Origin: Castor canadensis | Taxonomy: Eukaryota > Chordata > Mammalia > Rodentia > Castoridae | DNA: 64,000 nucleotides | Assembly: GCF_047511655.1 (NCBI RefSeq) | Contig: NC_133401.1 | Span: 14,602,001-14,666,000, forward strand | Direction of reading: 5' to 3' | Notes under the pieces: model-generated | Told to the model about the DNA's origin: nothing | Database searches by the model: none | Seen by the model: the letters and a program-made list of their open reading frames with translations, nothing else | In this document: piece by piece, positions 25,801-32,414 of the stretch | Layout: each line of letters opens with the position of its first letter | How positions within the stretch are numbered: the first letter of the stretch is position 1 | Program-made: the position numbers and the translations under genes

Positions 25801-26440
25801 GCAGGGCCTGCTGTTCTTCCGGCAGGACCAGGCCCACATTGATCTGTTTGTCTTCTTCTCCGTCTTCTTCTCCTGCTTCTTCCTCTTCCTCTCTCTCTGC
25901 GTGCTCCTCTGGAAGGCCAAGCAGGCCCTGGACCAGCGACAGGAACAGCGCCGGCACCTGCAGGAGATGACCAAGATGGCCAGCCGCCCCTTTGCCAAGG
26001 TCACTGTCTGCTTCCCGCCAGACCCTACTGCCCCAGCTCCTGCCTGGAAGCCAACTGGGCTCCCACCACCTGCCTTCCGTCGCTCTGAACCCTTTTTGGC
26101 ACCCTTGTTGCTGACAGGGGCAGGGGGGCCTTGGGGACCCATGGGAGGGGGTTGTTGCCCACCAGCCATCCCTGCCACCACTGCTGGCCTGCGAGCTGGG
26201 CCCATCACCCTTGAGCCCACAGAAGATGGCATGGCTGGCGTGGCCACACTGCTGCTCCAGCTACCTGGGGGGCCCCATGCGCCCAATGGTGCCTGCCTGG
26301 GGTCAGCCCTTGTCACACTGAGGCATAGGCTGCATGAGTACTGTGGGGGAGGTGGCGGGGCAGGGGGAAGTGGGCATGGGGCTGGTGCAGGCCGGAAGGG
26401 ATTGTTGAGCCAGGACAACCTCACCAGCATGTCCCTCTGA
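1..26440 (+). CDS. MEGF8: MEGF8, multiple EGF-like domains protein 8 (5' part outside window)
   Basis: Large type I membrane protein that, with the E3 ligase MGRN1, removes Smoothened from the cell surface and so damps Hedgehog signalling (family knowledge). Thirty coding exons are visible, each bounded by AG/GT and phase-consistent: 1-129, 1127-1327, 1665-1865, 2373-2609, 3739-3857, 3939-4070, 4163-4276, 4567-4815, 5267-5466, 5795-6005, 6102-6351, 6976-7108, 9093-9340, 9421-9531, 9668-9786, 10117-10324, 10877-11057, 11534-11697, 12432-12576, 13903-14134, 15169-15292, 15491-15704, 16073-16287, 19968-20175, 20341-20500, 20922-21114, 21708-21878, 22116-22246, 22686-22818, 25172-26440. The spliced frame is open for 2133 codons and ends in TGA. 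Human MEGF8 is about 2778 aa in the shorter isoform, so roughly the first 645 residues lie upstream. No frameshift or missing exon is seen. Identification is by near-identity to the remembered human protein throughout. Confidence 0.97.
171..261 (-). repeat. ID-like tRNA-derived SINE, reversed
   Basis: T-rich start, then ggtgttggggatggatcc...gtatgcactctaccattgagct, the complement of an ID-type tRNA-derived element with A and B box remnants. Confidence 0.75.
320..541 (+). repeat. Diverged dimeric 7SL/tRNA SINE
   Basis: B1-like left half (ggtggtagtacactcctgtag...) followed by the ID-like right half (gcatggctcaagtgatagag...ccctgagttcaagcc) and an A-rich tail. Confidence 0.75.
588..832 (-). repeat. 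Reversed B1-like and ID-like SINEs
   Basis: A B1-like copy (588-675, gggtctccctatgttg...gctgggattacag) followed by a diverged ID-like copy (744-832). Confidence 0.65.
2050..2132 (-). repeat. ID-like SINE, reversed
   Basis: ggatggaacccaagcccttg...caagcaccctaccactgagc in intron 1866-2372. Confidence 0.75.
2373..4276 (+). CDS. MEGF8: MEGF8 PSI-repeat exons
   Basis: Four exons (2373-2609, 3739-3857, 3939-4070, 4163-4276) encode repeated Cys-rich modules of the plexin-semaphorin-integrin type. The signature C..C....C.WC recurs as [40 protein letters not shown] and [16 protein letters not shown] modules are rigid, disulfide-bonded spacers between larger extracellular domains. Each later exon carries about one module, as expected of exon duplication. 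Intron 2610-3738 contains a dimeric SINE around 3066-3395; the other introns are shorter than 100 bp. Confidence 0.93.
3066..3395 (+). repeat. Dimeric SINE with A/T-rich tail
   Basis: Left half (gtggtgaatcatgcctgtaa) and right half (ggggtgtggctcaagtgaca...ttcaacccccagtaccac) with an A run (3372-3385) running straight into a T run (3386-3395). Confidence 0.8.
4567..6005 (+). CDS. MEGF8: MEGF8 calcium-binding EGF and laminin-EGF exons
   Basis: Exon 4567-4815 begins with a Cys-rich piece, then a calcium-binding EGF module with the typical DVDEC start and a [12 protein letters not shown] core (potential hydroxylation site and consensus aromatic). Exon 5267-5466 adds an EGF module ([10 protein letters not shown]) and starts the laminin-type EGF pair, which finishes in exon 5795-6005 ([29 protein letters not shown]). 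The upstream intron 4277-4566 is a pyrimidine-rich tract of (CT/T)n ending at the acceptor. Everything is extracellular. Confidence 0.93.
6102..7108 (+). CDS. MEGF8: MEGF8 second CUB domain exons
   Basis: Exons 6102-6351 and 6976-7108 encode the second CUB domain, starting at [11 protein letters not shown] and running through [19 protein letters not shown]. Its end lies in the next exon (9093 onward). CUB domains are beta-sandwich protein-binding modules. The intron between the exons carries a B1-like SINE in reverse orientation (about 6768-6888). Confidence 0.9.
6768..6888 (-). repeat. B1-like SINE, reversed
   Basis: cagggtcttgctatgtaacc...gcatgtgccaccacacccagc. Confidence 0.8.
7143..7217 (-). 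repeat. ID-like SINE, reversed
   Basis: tttgtggtgctggggatgga...aagtgctctaccactgagct, a fairly young-looking copy. Confidence 0.8.
7563..7730 (-). repeat. B1-like SINE, reversed
   Basis: gctagggtcccactatgtag...tgcaccaccacacctgactc, with a T-rich tail at its low end. Confidence 0.8.
8286..8500 (-). repeat. (GT)n tract and reversed SINE
   Basis: Alternating gt/gc purine-pyrimidine tract 8286-8326, followed by a diverged SINE with an ID-like piece and a B1-like piece (ggggccacaggcttgtgccacc). Confidence 0.6.
8806..8898 (-). repeat. ID-like SINE, reversed
   Basis: gtgtggtgcttgtgatcaaa...catgtgctctaccactgagct. Confidence 0.75.
9093..9531 (+). CDS. MEGF8: MEGF8 exons with EGF modules before the kelch propeller
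   Basis: Exon 9093-9340 finishes the CUB domain and encodes EGF modules ([27 protein letters not shown]). Exon 9421-9531 continues with [12 protein letters not shown] and enters the linker to the kelch repeats ([11 protein letters not shown]). Both exons end on complete codons. Confidence 0.93.
9668..14134 (+). CDS. MEGF8: MEGF8 second six-bladed kelch propeller exons
   Basis: Six exons (9668-9786, 10117-10324, 10877-11057, 11534-11697, 12432-12576, 13903-14134) encode six kelch motifs, each with the diagnostic GG pair after a hydrophobic strand: LWMFGG, MYLLGG, LLLVGG, LYVFGG, MVVLGG and LYISGG. They fold into one beta-propeller for extracellular protein contacts. The last exon passes into the next PSI module ([14 protein letters not shown]). 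Exon 11534-11697 joins directly to 12432-12576 (AK/PRPRLF), which matches the shorter human isoform. Confidence 0.93.
10452..10537 (+). repeat. ID-like SINE with A tail
   Basis: ctggggaggtagttcagtgg (A box) to ccctgggttccatcccc (B box), then 14-15 A. Confidence 0.85.
12140..12305 (+). pseudogene. MEGF8: Decayed alternative MEGF8 cassette exon
   Basis: Within the intron 11698-12431 the frame reading [15 protein letters not shown], stop, [21 protein letters not shown] resembles the extra 67-residue segment I recall in the long human isoform (...RGLGQVPG...GFREV...MALWAALAGTGGFLEE...). Here a TAG at 12220-12222 sits where human has the Trp of SWGFR, and a second in-frame stop TGA is at 12301-12303. 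The coding use of this cassette therefore appears lost in this species. Boundaries are approximate, and the comparison depends on memory of the human isoform. Confidence 0.6.
12911..12998 (-). repeat. ID-like SINE, reversed
   Basis: tgctgtgctgaggatggaac...caagcactttactgctgagcc. Confidence 0.75.
13206..13490 (+). repeat. B1+ID dimer followed by another ID copy
   Basis: B1-like (ggcctgtaatcccagcattc...gtctcaaaaaa), ID-like (gatatagttcagtggtaaag), then a second ID-like copy (gcttggggtgtagttaaaag). Confidence 0.75.
13579..13700 (-). repeat. (TTCC)n tract and reversed B1-like SINE
   Basis: Pyrimidine repeat 13579-13620 abutting a B1-like copy (gggtcttcctatgtagccgg...caagtgctggga). Confidence 0.7.
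14135..15168 (+). other. MEGF8 intron, unremarkable
   Basis: About 1 kb without a recognisable gene or clear young repeat. The 3' half is purine-rich. I see nothing further to report. Confidence 0.7.
15169..16287 (+). CDS. MEGF8: MEGF8 Cys-rich PSI exons after the propeller
   Basis: Exons 15169-15292, 15491-15704 and 16073-16287 encode further Cys-rich PSI-like modules ([53 protein letters not shown]). Several N-glycosylation sequons are visible (NGS, NCS, NVS, NCT). Intron 15705-16072 is almost wholly made of a degenerate ~35-bp GC-rich repeat. Confidence 0.92.
15739..16037 (+). repeat. ~35-bp GC-rich degenerate tandem repeat (MEGF8 intron)
   Basis: About eight imperfect units each with gggtctgagggaggag and cctggactcctg-like cores, filling nearly the whole intron 15705-16072. 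Confidence 0.85.
17915..18055 (-). repeat. (GT)n tract and reversed SINE
   Basis: A (GT) run 17915-17941, then ttgaactcagggcctcaagc...gattacaggtgtgtgtgccacc. Confidence 0.7.
18886..19010 (+). repeat. B1-like SINE
   Basis: ggtagtagtggtgcatgcct...cagcactcaggtggctgaag...cctcaaaaatc. Confidence 0.7.
19968..22818 (+). CDS. MEGF8: MEGF8 last PSI, EGF and laminin-EGF exons
   Basis: Six exons: 19968-20175 ([20 protein letters not shown]), 20341-20500 ([19 protein letters not shown]), 20922-21114 ([17 protein letters not shown], then laminin-EGF start), 21708-21878, 22116-22246 and 22686-22818 (laminin-EGF: [31 protein letters not shown]). All phases agree. The long 16288-19967 intron precedes them. 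Intron 21115-21707 carries a full reversed dimeric SINE, and intron 21879-22115 carries the ~35-bp repeat. Confidence 0.93.
21197..21400 (-). repeat. Full-length dimeric SINE, reversed
   Basis: T tail, right half (ggtactggggcttgaactca...gagccactccaccagccc), then left half (gagatagggtctcacag...tcctagctactcgg in complement). It is one of the best preserved dimers. Confidence 0.85.
21883..22083 (+). repeat. ~35-bp GC-rich degenerate tandem repeat (MEGF8 intron)
   Basis: Five to six units with gggtctgagggaggag and ctggacc cores in intron 21879-22115, same orientation as transcription. Confidence 0.85.
23122..23312 (+). repeat. Dimeric SINE
   Basis: B1-like left half and ID-like right half ending gttcaaaactcagtattgcc, followed by a C-rich run and an A17 tail. 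Confidence 0.75.
23800..24052 (+). repeat. 5'-truncated dimeric SINE plus ID copy
   Basis: gagaaaacccatcacaaaaa...gtggtagagtgcctgccc...ccctgagtttaaacccc, then a second ID-like unit from 23975. Confidence 0.75.
24362..24500 (+). repeat. L2-like fossil
   Basis: atttattgagcaactgttac...cagcagggaacaaggcagac...cctagagttacactccc follows the L2 3' end pattern as remembered. Confidence 0.6.
25172..26440 (+). CDS. MEGF8: MEGF8 last exon: stalk, transmembrane helix, cytoplasmic tail
   Basis: The exon completes the last laminin-EGF module ([18 protein letters not shown]) and encodes a membrane-proximal globular region. An 11-residue polyproline run (about 25485-25515) lies within it. A 23-residue Phe-rich transmembrane helix lies at 25844-25912, followed by a basic KAKQ stop-transfer. 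The cytoplasmic tail has MASRPFA at 25976-25996, the motif shared with attractin and ATRNL1 that recruits MGRN1/RNF157 (family knowledge). A Pro/Gly-rich tail ends [10 protein letters not shown]. Stop TGA is 26438-26440. Confidence 0.96.
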   Translation, partial: CAKCRESFHGSPLGGQQCYRLISVEQECCLDPTSQTNCFHEPKRRALGPGRTVLFGVQPKFTNVDIRLTLDVTFGAVDLYVSTSYDTFVVRVAPDTGVHTVHIQPPPPPPPPPPPADGGARAAGDSGGPGAGSGPGISTEPRVREVWPRGLITYVTVTEPSAVLVVRSVRDRLVITYPHEHHALKSSRFYLLLLGVGDPSGPGANGSADSQGLLFFRQDQAHIDLFVFFSVFFSCFFLFLSLCVLLWKAKQALDQRQEQRRHLQEMTKMASRPFAKVTVCFPPDPTAPAPAWKPTGLPPPAFRRSEPFLAPLLLTGAGGPWGPMGGGCCPPAIPATTAGLRAGPITLEPTEDGMAGVATLLLQLPGGPHAPNGACLGSALVTLRHRLHEYCGGGGGAGGSGHGAGAGRKGLLSQDNLTSMSL

Positions 26441-28025
26441 TCTGCCGATGGGCCTCTACCACAGCAGCAGTCAAGTCACCTGGCGGGGCTGCCCTGGGCT
26501 ATGGGCCCCTGGACACTGTCTCCTCAGAGGCTACTAGCTCTCCTCCCACCCAGGAGTCCACTGTGTTCTGCATTTGGCAACTTATTTATTGAGCAGCTGT
26601 TTCATGCCAGACACTGTTGTAGGCACAGAGCAAAGTAGGAAGTGAGAAAGGAGGTTCCTTGATCTCCTGGGACTTAGATTGTCATGAGGGGAGACAATCA
26701 GGTCATGTGTGCATGCACGTGCAGGGTGGTTTCAGAGAAGAAGGGCTGTGAGACCTCAACAGGATGTGGAAGTGAGGGACCTGGGAATAAAGTTGATTGG
26801 GCATTCAGAGAAGGTAGACTGAGAAACCCAGAAGACATGGCCGTGGCCATGGCCATGGAAAGAGCTATGGGAAACCCAGAGCTCCAAGCAGAGGGTGCTA
26901 CAGGACAAAGATCCTGAGTGGGTACAAGACTGGCCATTTCAACCAACAGCAAGTGTGAGGAGATGAGAATGGGGACAGGCAGGACCTTCTGGGCCCCAGG
27001 TAGGGTTTTGGGTTTTATTCTGAGGACAATGGGAAGCTGTTAGATGGTTTTGTTGGGGAGAATGATGGGATCCATACCTTTTTATGAAGTCATTCAGCTA
27101 AGATGTGGAGAATGCTAGAGGAAGCAGGAGAGGCAGCAGGGGTCAAGGACAATGGTGGGTGGTGGCCATGAGGTGGAGTCAGGGTCAGATGCGGGATGAG
27201 TGTAGAAGGATGTAGGGATAGTGCAGCTGTCAGGGTAAGGAAGGGGCAGCATCCAGGATGACCTAACTTTATAGCATGGGCTGCGGGGTTATTAAGATGG
27301 GGCCGGCTGGGGCTTCCACTGGGGAGGATGAGGAATACAGTGTGGATATGCGCTTTGAGCATTTTTCAGTCAAGTCCAACTGGGGTTAATACAGAAACTA
27401 CCTGAAGTATTTCAACAGGAATTGAGTGCAGGGAGTTGGTAGCGCTGCTGAGGGCAGTTACTGGGAAGAGGTGAGCAAGAGCAGGAACTTGTTGCCACCC
27501 CTGGATTGGAGGGACAAAGCTCAGAGGTTGGCACTACCTGACCCTGGTGAAGACAGAACTGGGACCTGTGGGGTGGAAACCTCTGATGAGAGCAAACCTC
27601 TGTCTGAGATGTCCCCCAGGTGGGCATGAAGATCAGTGGGAGTAGGGGACCGAGGTTGGAGAGACATGTGGGGTCATCACCCCACAGTTCTCTTCAGTGC
27701 TGCCTTGAGACTTCAGGACTTTCCCCAGGGGCCACCTCCACCCGCGCCACCGTCGTGGACTTCTGCGCTCCTCTACCTATTGAGGATCCAGTCCTAACCA
27801 TCTTCCTAAACTTGGGACTCTTACTTTCCCAAGACTCCCAGCTCCCAGCTGCTACTTTGATCTTGGGGGCTGGGCTGTGTCCTGCATCCTCCCTTTGCTG
27901 GGGGGCCTAGTTGAAGTCCCCTGTCCCCCAGTGTGTGCGTGTCAGATGCAGAAGGGGCCACAGATGAACAACGGGAGGGGAGCAGCTGAAGCAACTAATA
28001 AAGAGTGTGGGGAAGACCCAGGTGT
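26441..28025 (+). other. MEGF8: MEGF8 3' UTR (predicted extent)
   Basis: Non-coding sequence after the MEGF8 stop. Two AATAAA signals are present, at 26786-26791 and 27997-28002. The second is followed by a GT-rich stretch (gagtgtgggg...gtgtgttgagtg), as expected downstream of a cleavage site, so I favour an end near 28.02 kb. The first lies beside a stretch that looks like an old L2 tail (26582-26690) and may be a minor site. Length is inferred, not shown. Confidence 0.5.
27997..28002 (+). terminator. MEGF8: Candidate MEGF8 polyadenylation signal
   Basis: AATAAA with a downstream GT-rich element within 30 bases and no other strong signal for several kb on this strand. Confidence 0.5.
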
Positions 28026-29189
28026 GTTGAGTGCAGTCTGCTTGGGGGAAGAGGAAGAATGGGCTTCTGAGCAAGCACCCAAGCGTCGGGTAAGTGCTCT
28101 TGTCCTGGTGCTACCTCCAAGCCATGTGCCCCAGGCCTGGCAGGTGGCTGCTCCTCCTAAGTGGTAAGGGTATGTAGCCACAGGATCTCCTGCTTCCCAG
28201 AGATGAGGAACTGCAGAACTGTTCCAGTAAGGCCTTGTCTTCCTATAGGGATCTCTAGTTTGGCTTAGAAGGGAATCAGACTGCCTGGACGCCAGGCATG
28301 GGTTTTACTCCGGGCCCTGGTGTAAGATGAAAGAGTTCAAACCAGAGAGCCTGGAGACCAAGATGAGGCACTAGGACCATGAGCTCTCTTAAGTGCTATA
28401 GACCCTTGGCATCGGCAGGTTTCTGGTTTGAAGCAGATGCTGTGTAGGGAAAACCACGCATGCTCAGGATGCAGGGTTCAGTACTGCAGATGCCCAACTT
28501 CTGCTAAAACCACCACTTTTCAGCAACCTCAGATTTTCACTTTATCACTTAAATTGGGCATATTACATGCCCTTTTTGGTTTGGGTAACCATACCTTGCT
28601 TTTGGGGCACCATTTGCTTTTTGGCAGGCATACTCCATTTTCACAAAATTAAGGGCAGGGGAACACTCAGCAGATCACTCAGCTAAACACAACTGATGAT
28701 AACAGGACAGGCAGAATTCTAGATCCGCAGAACTGTGTAATGCATGTGCAGGAATTTAGAATTTTTGTTTTTGAAATTTTATTTTTTGACTGGTCAAATC
28801 AGTGCATAAGGTGGACTTAACTGTACACTCTCAAGGTCAAAATTGAGAGCGACATGGGAGCTGCCTTATCTCCCTCCACCCCTGGATAAGAGGGTTGGGT
28901 GGGAGCTGGAGGTCTCTGTCCTCCTTTGGCCTTGACTCATTGTGTCTTTCTTACTGGGAGTGCTCAGCAATGTTCTCTGTACACCAGGTCCCAAGTTCAG
29001 CTAAGGATACGCAAGGTGTTGAACTTGAGAGCAAGGCTGGAACTCTCCAGTGTGGCCCTTGAGCAGCATGGGCTTTGCTCACCGTTTTCAGACTGAGCAA
29101 TCGAGGACATTTTCATGGATGACTCTGGTCCTGTATGAGTTTTGCCTTGGGAGCTGACAGTAGCTACCCTCTGAGATGTGGCTATGAAT

Positions 29190-29400
29190 TTGGCATTTAT
29201 TGAGCACCATATGTTATCAGTGTGCTCAGCACATTACTGCTGTGTGTTTCATTTCTTGGAAAGACCAACAACCATGAAGTGGGAACTATGTCATCTCATT
29301 TTGTAGGTTAGAAACAAAGGGTTGTAGTCATCATTTGGCTGTCAAGTGACAGCTGCTGTTCGAACCCCAGCTGTCTGACCACCAGGCTGTTCTTCCTGGG
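29190..29400 (+). repeat. MIR-like fossil
   Basis: ttattgagcaccatatgtta...catctcattttgtaggttag...cgaaccccagctgtctgacc, the common MIR core pattern. Confidence 0.55.
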
Positions 29401-29959
29401 GAAGAGCCCTTCACTCAGTGCAGGTTGCTGTGGCTGGGAACTGTCACAAGGGGACATGCAGAGCAGGCACAAGAAGCAGGGTGTTCAAACTGATTGCTGC
29501 TGAGAATAAGAGTTGACCAACTGGGGAGCTGGAGAGCAGTGGGTTGTGCCGGGCTGCTCTCACCTCTTGCTTCAGTCTGGATGCTGGTGAATGCAAGAGG
29601 CTCATGGTGGGGAAAGAAAGCCTGGGCACAGGAGACTAGAAGCCTGGGTTCTAGTCTGAGGGTGGCTGCCAACACTCTTAAGAACTTCAGGAAAAGGGGG
29701 CATTTTACCAAGGGCCTGTAGCCCTCAGACACTGCTAGGTGCTTGACATGAGCCTTCAAATCTTCCCAGCGTCACTATGGGGGTGTCTTGTTCTCCCATT
29801 TTGCAGATTTGGAAATTAAGTCTCTCGCCTAAGAACTCAGGGCTAATTAAGAAGCAAATTGGACTTTGGCTTTCCCTTGCCTCACACATCATCTCCAAAG
29901 ACACTTCCCTTTCTAAGCCAATATCATGTGCCTGGGATCACCGACAGAAGGCTCTGTGC

Positions 29960-30110
29960 GGTTCCAAGTGCTGGGGACACAGCAGTAAACAAGTTTCCTG
30001 CCTTCCTGGAATTGGTAAGCCAGTGGGGTGTCTGGTAATAAATAAGGCATTATATTGGAAAGTGACCAGAAAAGGCGACAAAGGAAGGGAGTTGGCCCTT
30101 GCTGTTTAAG
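29960..30110 (+). repeat. L2-like fossil
   Basis: ttccaagtgctggggacaca, then cagtaaacaag, cttcctggaat and taataaataagg in the usual L2 order. Confidence 0.55.
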
Positions 30111-31027
30111 GTAAAATGGAAAGGGACGGCCTCTTTCAATAGATGACATGAACAGAAGTGAGGGAGTTCCAAGGTGAGACAACAGCCAGTGCAAAGGCCC
30201 TGTGGTAGAAGTGTGACCAGCATCTTAGAGAAACAACAGATCATGTGATTGAGATAGAGGGAGTAAGGGGGAGATGGGCAGAAGACTAGATCACAGACGA
30301 TTAAGTGATGGATCCTGTAGGTGGTCCTCGGGCCGCACTGAGGACTCTAGCTCTCATTTTGTGGGGGATGGAGCCAGGGGGGGATTCTGAGCCCTGGAGG
30401 ATGGGCTCTGAGTTAGTTGTTCACAGGATTCTTCTGTGGAAAAACCCAGTGGGGAAGCCACTGTTCTTCTTAGGGTTGAAGAGGAGGGTGGCTGGATCCA
30501 GGGAGCAGCAAAGCATGGAGAGGTGGTGAGATTATGGAGATGTTCTGGAAGCAGAGCCAACAGAATTTGCCAACAGCTTGGGTGCCATGTGAGCGAATGA
30601 CATAATAAGGCGTCACCTATAAAGTTACTTCCCTTTTCTAAGCCAGTGTTGTCTGCCTGGGATCACCTGTAGTGGGCCCCACCCTGTTTCAGGTGCTGAG
30701 GACATAACAGATGGATCTTGCTATTTCCTGAGATGGGAAAGAATGCAGAAGGAGGCCAGGTGGGGGGGGGGCATCAGGAGCTAGGTTTGGGACATTGTTA
30801 AATTTGAGGTGGCTCTTAGCTATTCTAAGCAATGATGTCACTTGTCGATTATATGCACAGATCCATATAGAAAGATGAAGAAACAAGAATAATAGCAAAT
30901 AATAGTAATATTGATATTGGAATAGTTATATTCTACATAATACAATAGTAACATAACAGCAATGAGTTACTGAGGTCACACTTTGCCCTGTCTGTCCCAT
31001 CACTTATTCTCATAGTAGCTCTTTTGT

Positions 31028-31262
31028 TTTCTCTCCCTCCCTCCCTCTCTCTTCTTCCTTTTTCTTTTCTTTTTTCTCCTTCCTTCCTAACTTCCTTCCT
31101 TCCTTCCTTTTCTCTCTCCTTCCCCCTTCCCTTCCCTTCCCTTCCGTTTTCTTTTCACAGGGTCTTGCTATGTAGTCCAAGCTGTCCTCGAACTCTCCAT
31201 CCTCCTGTCTCAGCCTCCTAAATACTGGAATTACAGATGCGTACCACTATGCCTGGCTATTC
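31028..31262 (-). repeat. Pyrimidine tract and reversed B1-like SINE
   Basis: (CTTCC/CTTT)n from 31028 to about 31150, then cagggtcttgctatgtagtc...gcgtaccactatgcctggc. Confidence 0.8.
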
Positions 31263-31296
31263 CAGTCGGTTTTTGGCATACTAAGGACTGTTGTCA

Positions 31297-31508
31297 TCAG
31301 GCGCTGGTGGCTCACGTCTGTAATCCTATCTACTCAGGAAACTGAGATCGAAGGACTGTGGTTCAAAGCCAACCCTGGGCAAGTAGTTCTCAAGACCCTA
31401 TCTCAAAAATACCTAACACAAAATAGGGCTGGTGGAAGTGGTAGAGTACCTTTCTAGCAAGCATGAGGCCCTGAGTTCAAACCCCAGCCCCCCCCAAACA
31501 CACAAAAA
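31297..31508 (+). repeat. Full-length dimeric SINE
   Basis: ggcgctggtggctcacgtct...caagaccctatctcaaaaat, acctaacacaaaa linker, then the ID-like half to caaaccccagcc. Confidence 0.85.
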
Positions 31509-31871
31509 AGACTGTTATCCACAGAGAAGAAAACCGGCACAGAAAGGTTTATGAATTCCTAATGTAACTCAGGTAGTAAGTGGCAAGAATCAAGATGGTA
31601 TTCCAGGTCTGTTCCGTTTTGATACCTGAGTTTTCTCTAATCTGCTAGTTGCATTTGCAACAACTGTTACTGTTACAAAGGCTCCACTGGAAGTCAGTCA
31701 GCTGAGAGGCAAAAGAGCTAGCTGATCAGAAGATGGAGGACCTAGTGGACTATTGTCCTAAAGGATCATCTTACTGAAAGGCTGATTTAGGAACAATGAT
31801 ATAGGAGAAGGGTGATGCAAACTGGTGGGCCCCTCACAGTTGGGTGATTGTGGCCAGACGAGGCACATCTG

Positions 31872-31913
<42 letters not shown>

Positions 31914-31914
31914 A
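31872..31914. repeat. (ATCT)n microsatellite
   Basis: About ten uninterrupted tetranucleotide units, long enough to be polymorphic, abutting a reversed ID-like SINE (31915-31995). Confidence 0.95.
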
Positions 31915-32414
31915 TTTTTTCCCCTTTTCACTTCTGGTGATCAAGCCCAGGACCTGGCACACACTAGGCAAGTTCACTACTATCCGGTCCTGAGAAGTCT
32001 GATCTTAATGCTTAACTTCATAAAATGGGTTAATTGGACTGGATGATCCTTAAGGAGTCCTTTTTAACTCCAGATAGGCTTAAGCTAGGCAGTTCTCCGC
32101 TTTGGAGACAAAAGTCCCCCAAACCTGTTAGAAGTGTGTGTAGTCCAAAAGTCCACGGGAATTGAAAGAGCAGGGAAGGGCGGTCCACTTTAGTTTCTGA
32201 GCTCTGCTGAGACTATCTTTCTAATTTTGCATGTGGACAGAACTTCAAAGAGGGCATTTGACCTTTGGAGGTTTTACTTGAATGGATGAGGACTGTCAGT
32301 CCCATCAAACACGGGACACCTCCATCCACACCTAGGCATTTTTCATGTGTCCCCATCTCTCTCATTAAACCTCCCTCTCCACCCAGATTCCTTCCTTGGG
32401 ACAAAAAGGCAGTA

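Larger units (their letters stand above)
28026..32414. other. MEGF8-CNFN intergenic region
   Basis: No gene is supported. It holds MIR-like (29190-29400) and L2-like (29960-30110) fossils, a pyrimidine-rich tract (31028-31150), a reversed B1 (31143-31262), a forward dimeric SINE (31297-31508) and an (ATCT)n microsatellite (31872-31914). The two flanking genes converge on it. Confidence 0.8.

Noticed and set aside
25738-26430. 230-codon open frame antisense to the last MEGF8 exon
   Set aside because: It mirrors GC-rich coding sequence on the other strand, has no family resemblance and no independent signals.
26786-26791. Early AATAAA as the main MEGF8 poly(A) signal
   Set aside because: It lies in old repeat-like sequence and lacks a clear downstream GT-rich element; the 27997 signal is better supported, though minor use cannot be excluded.
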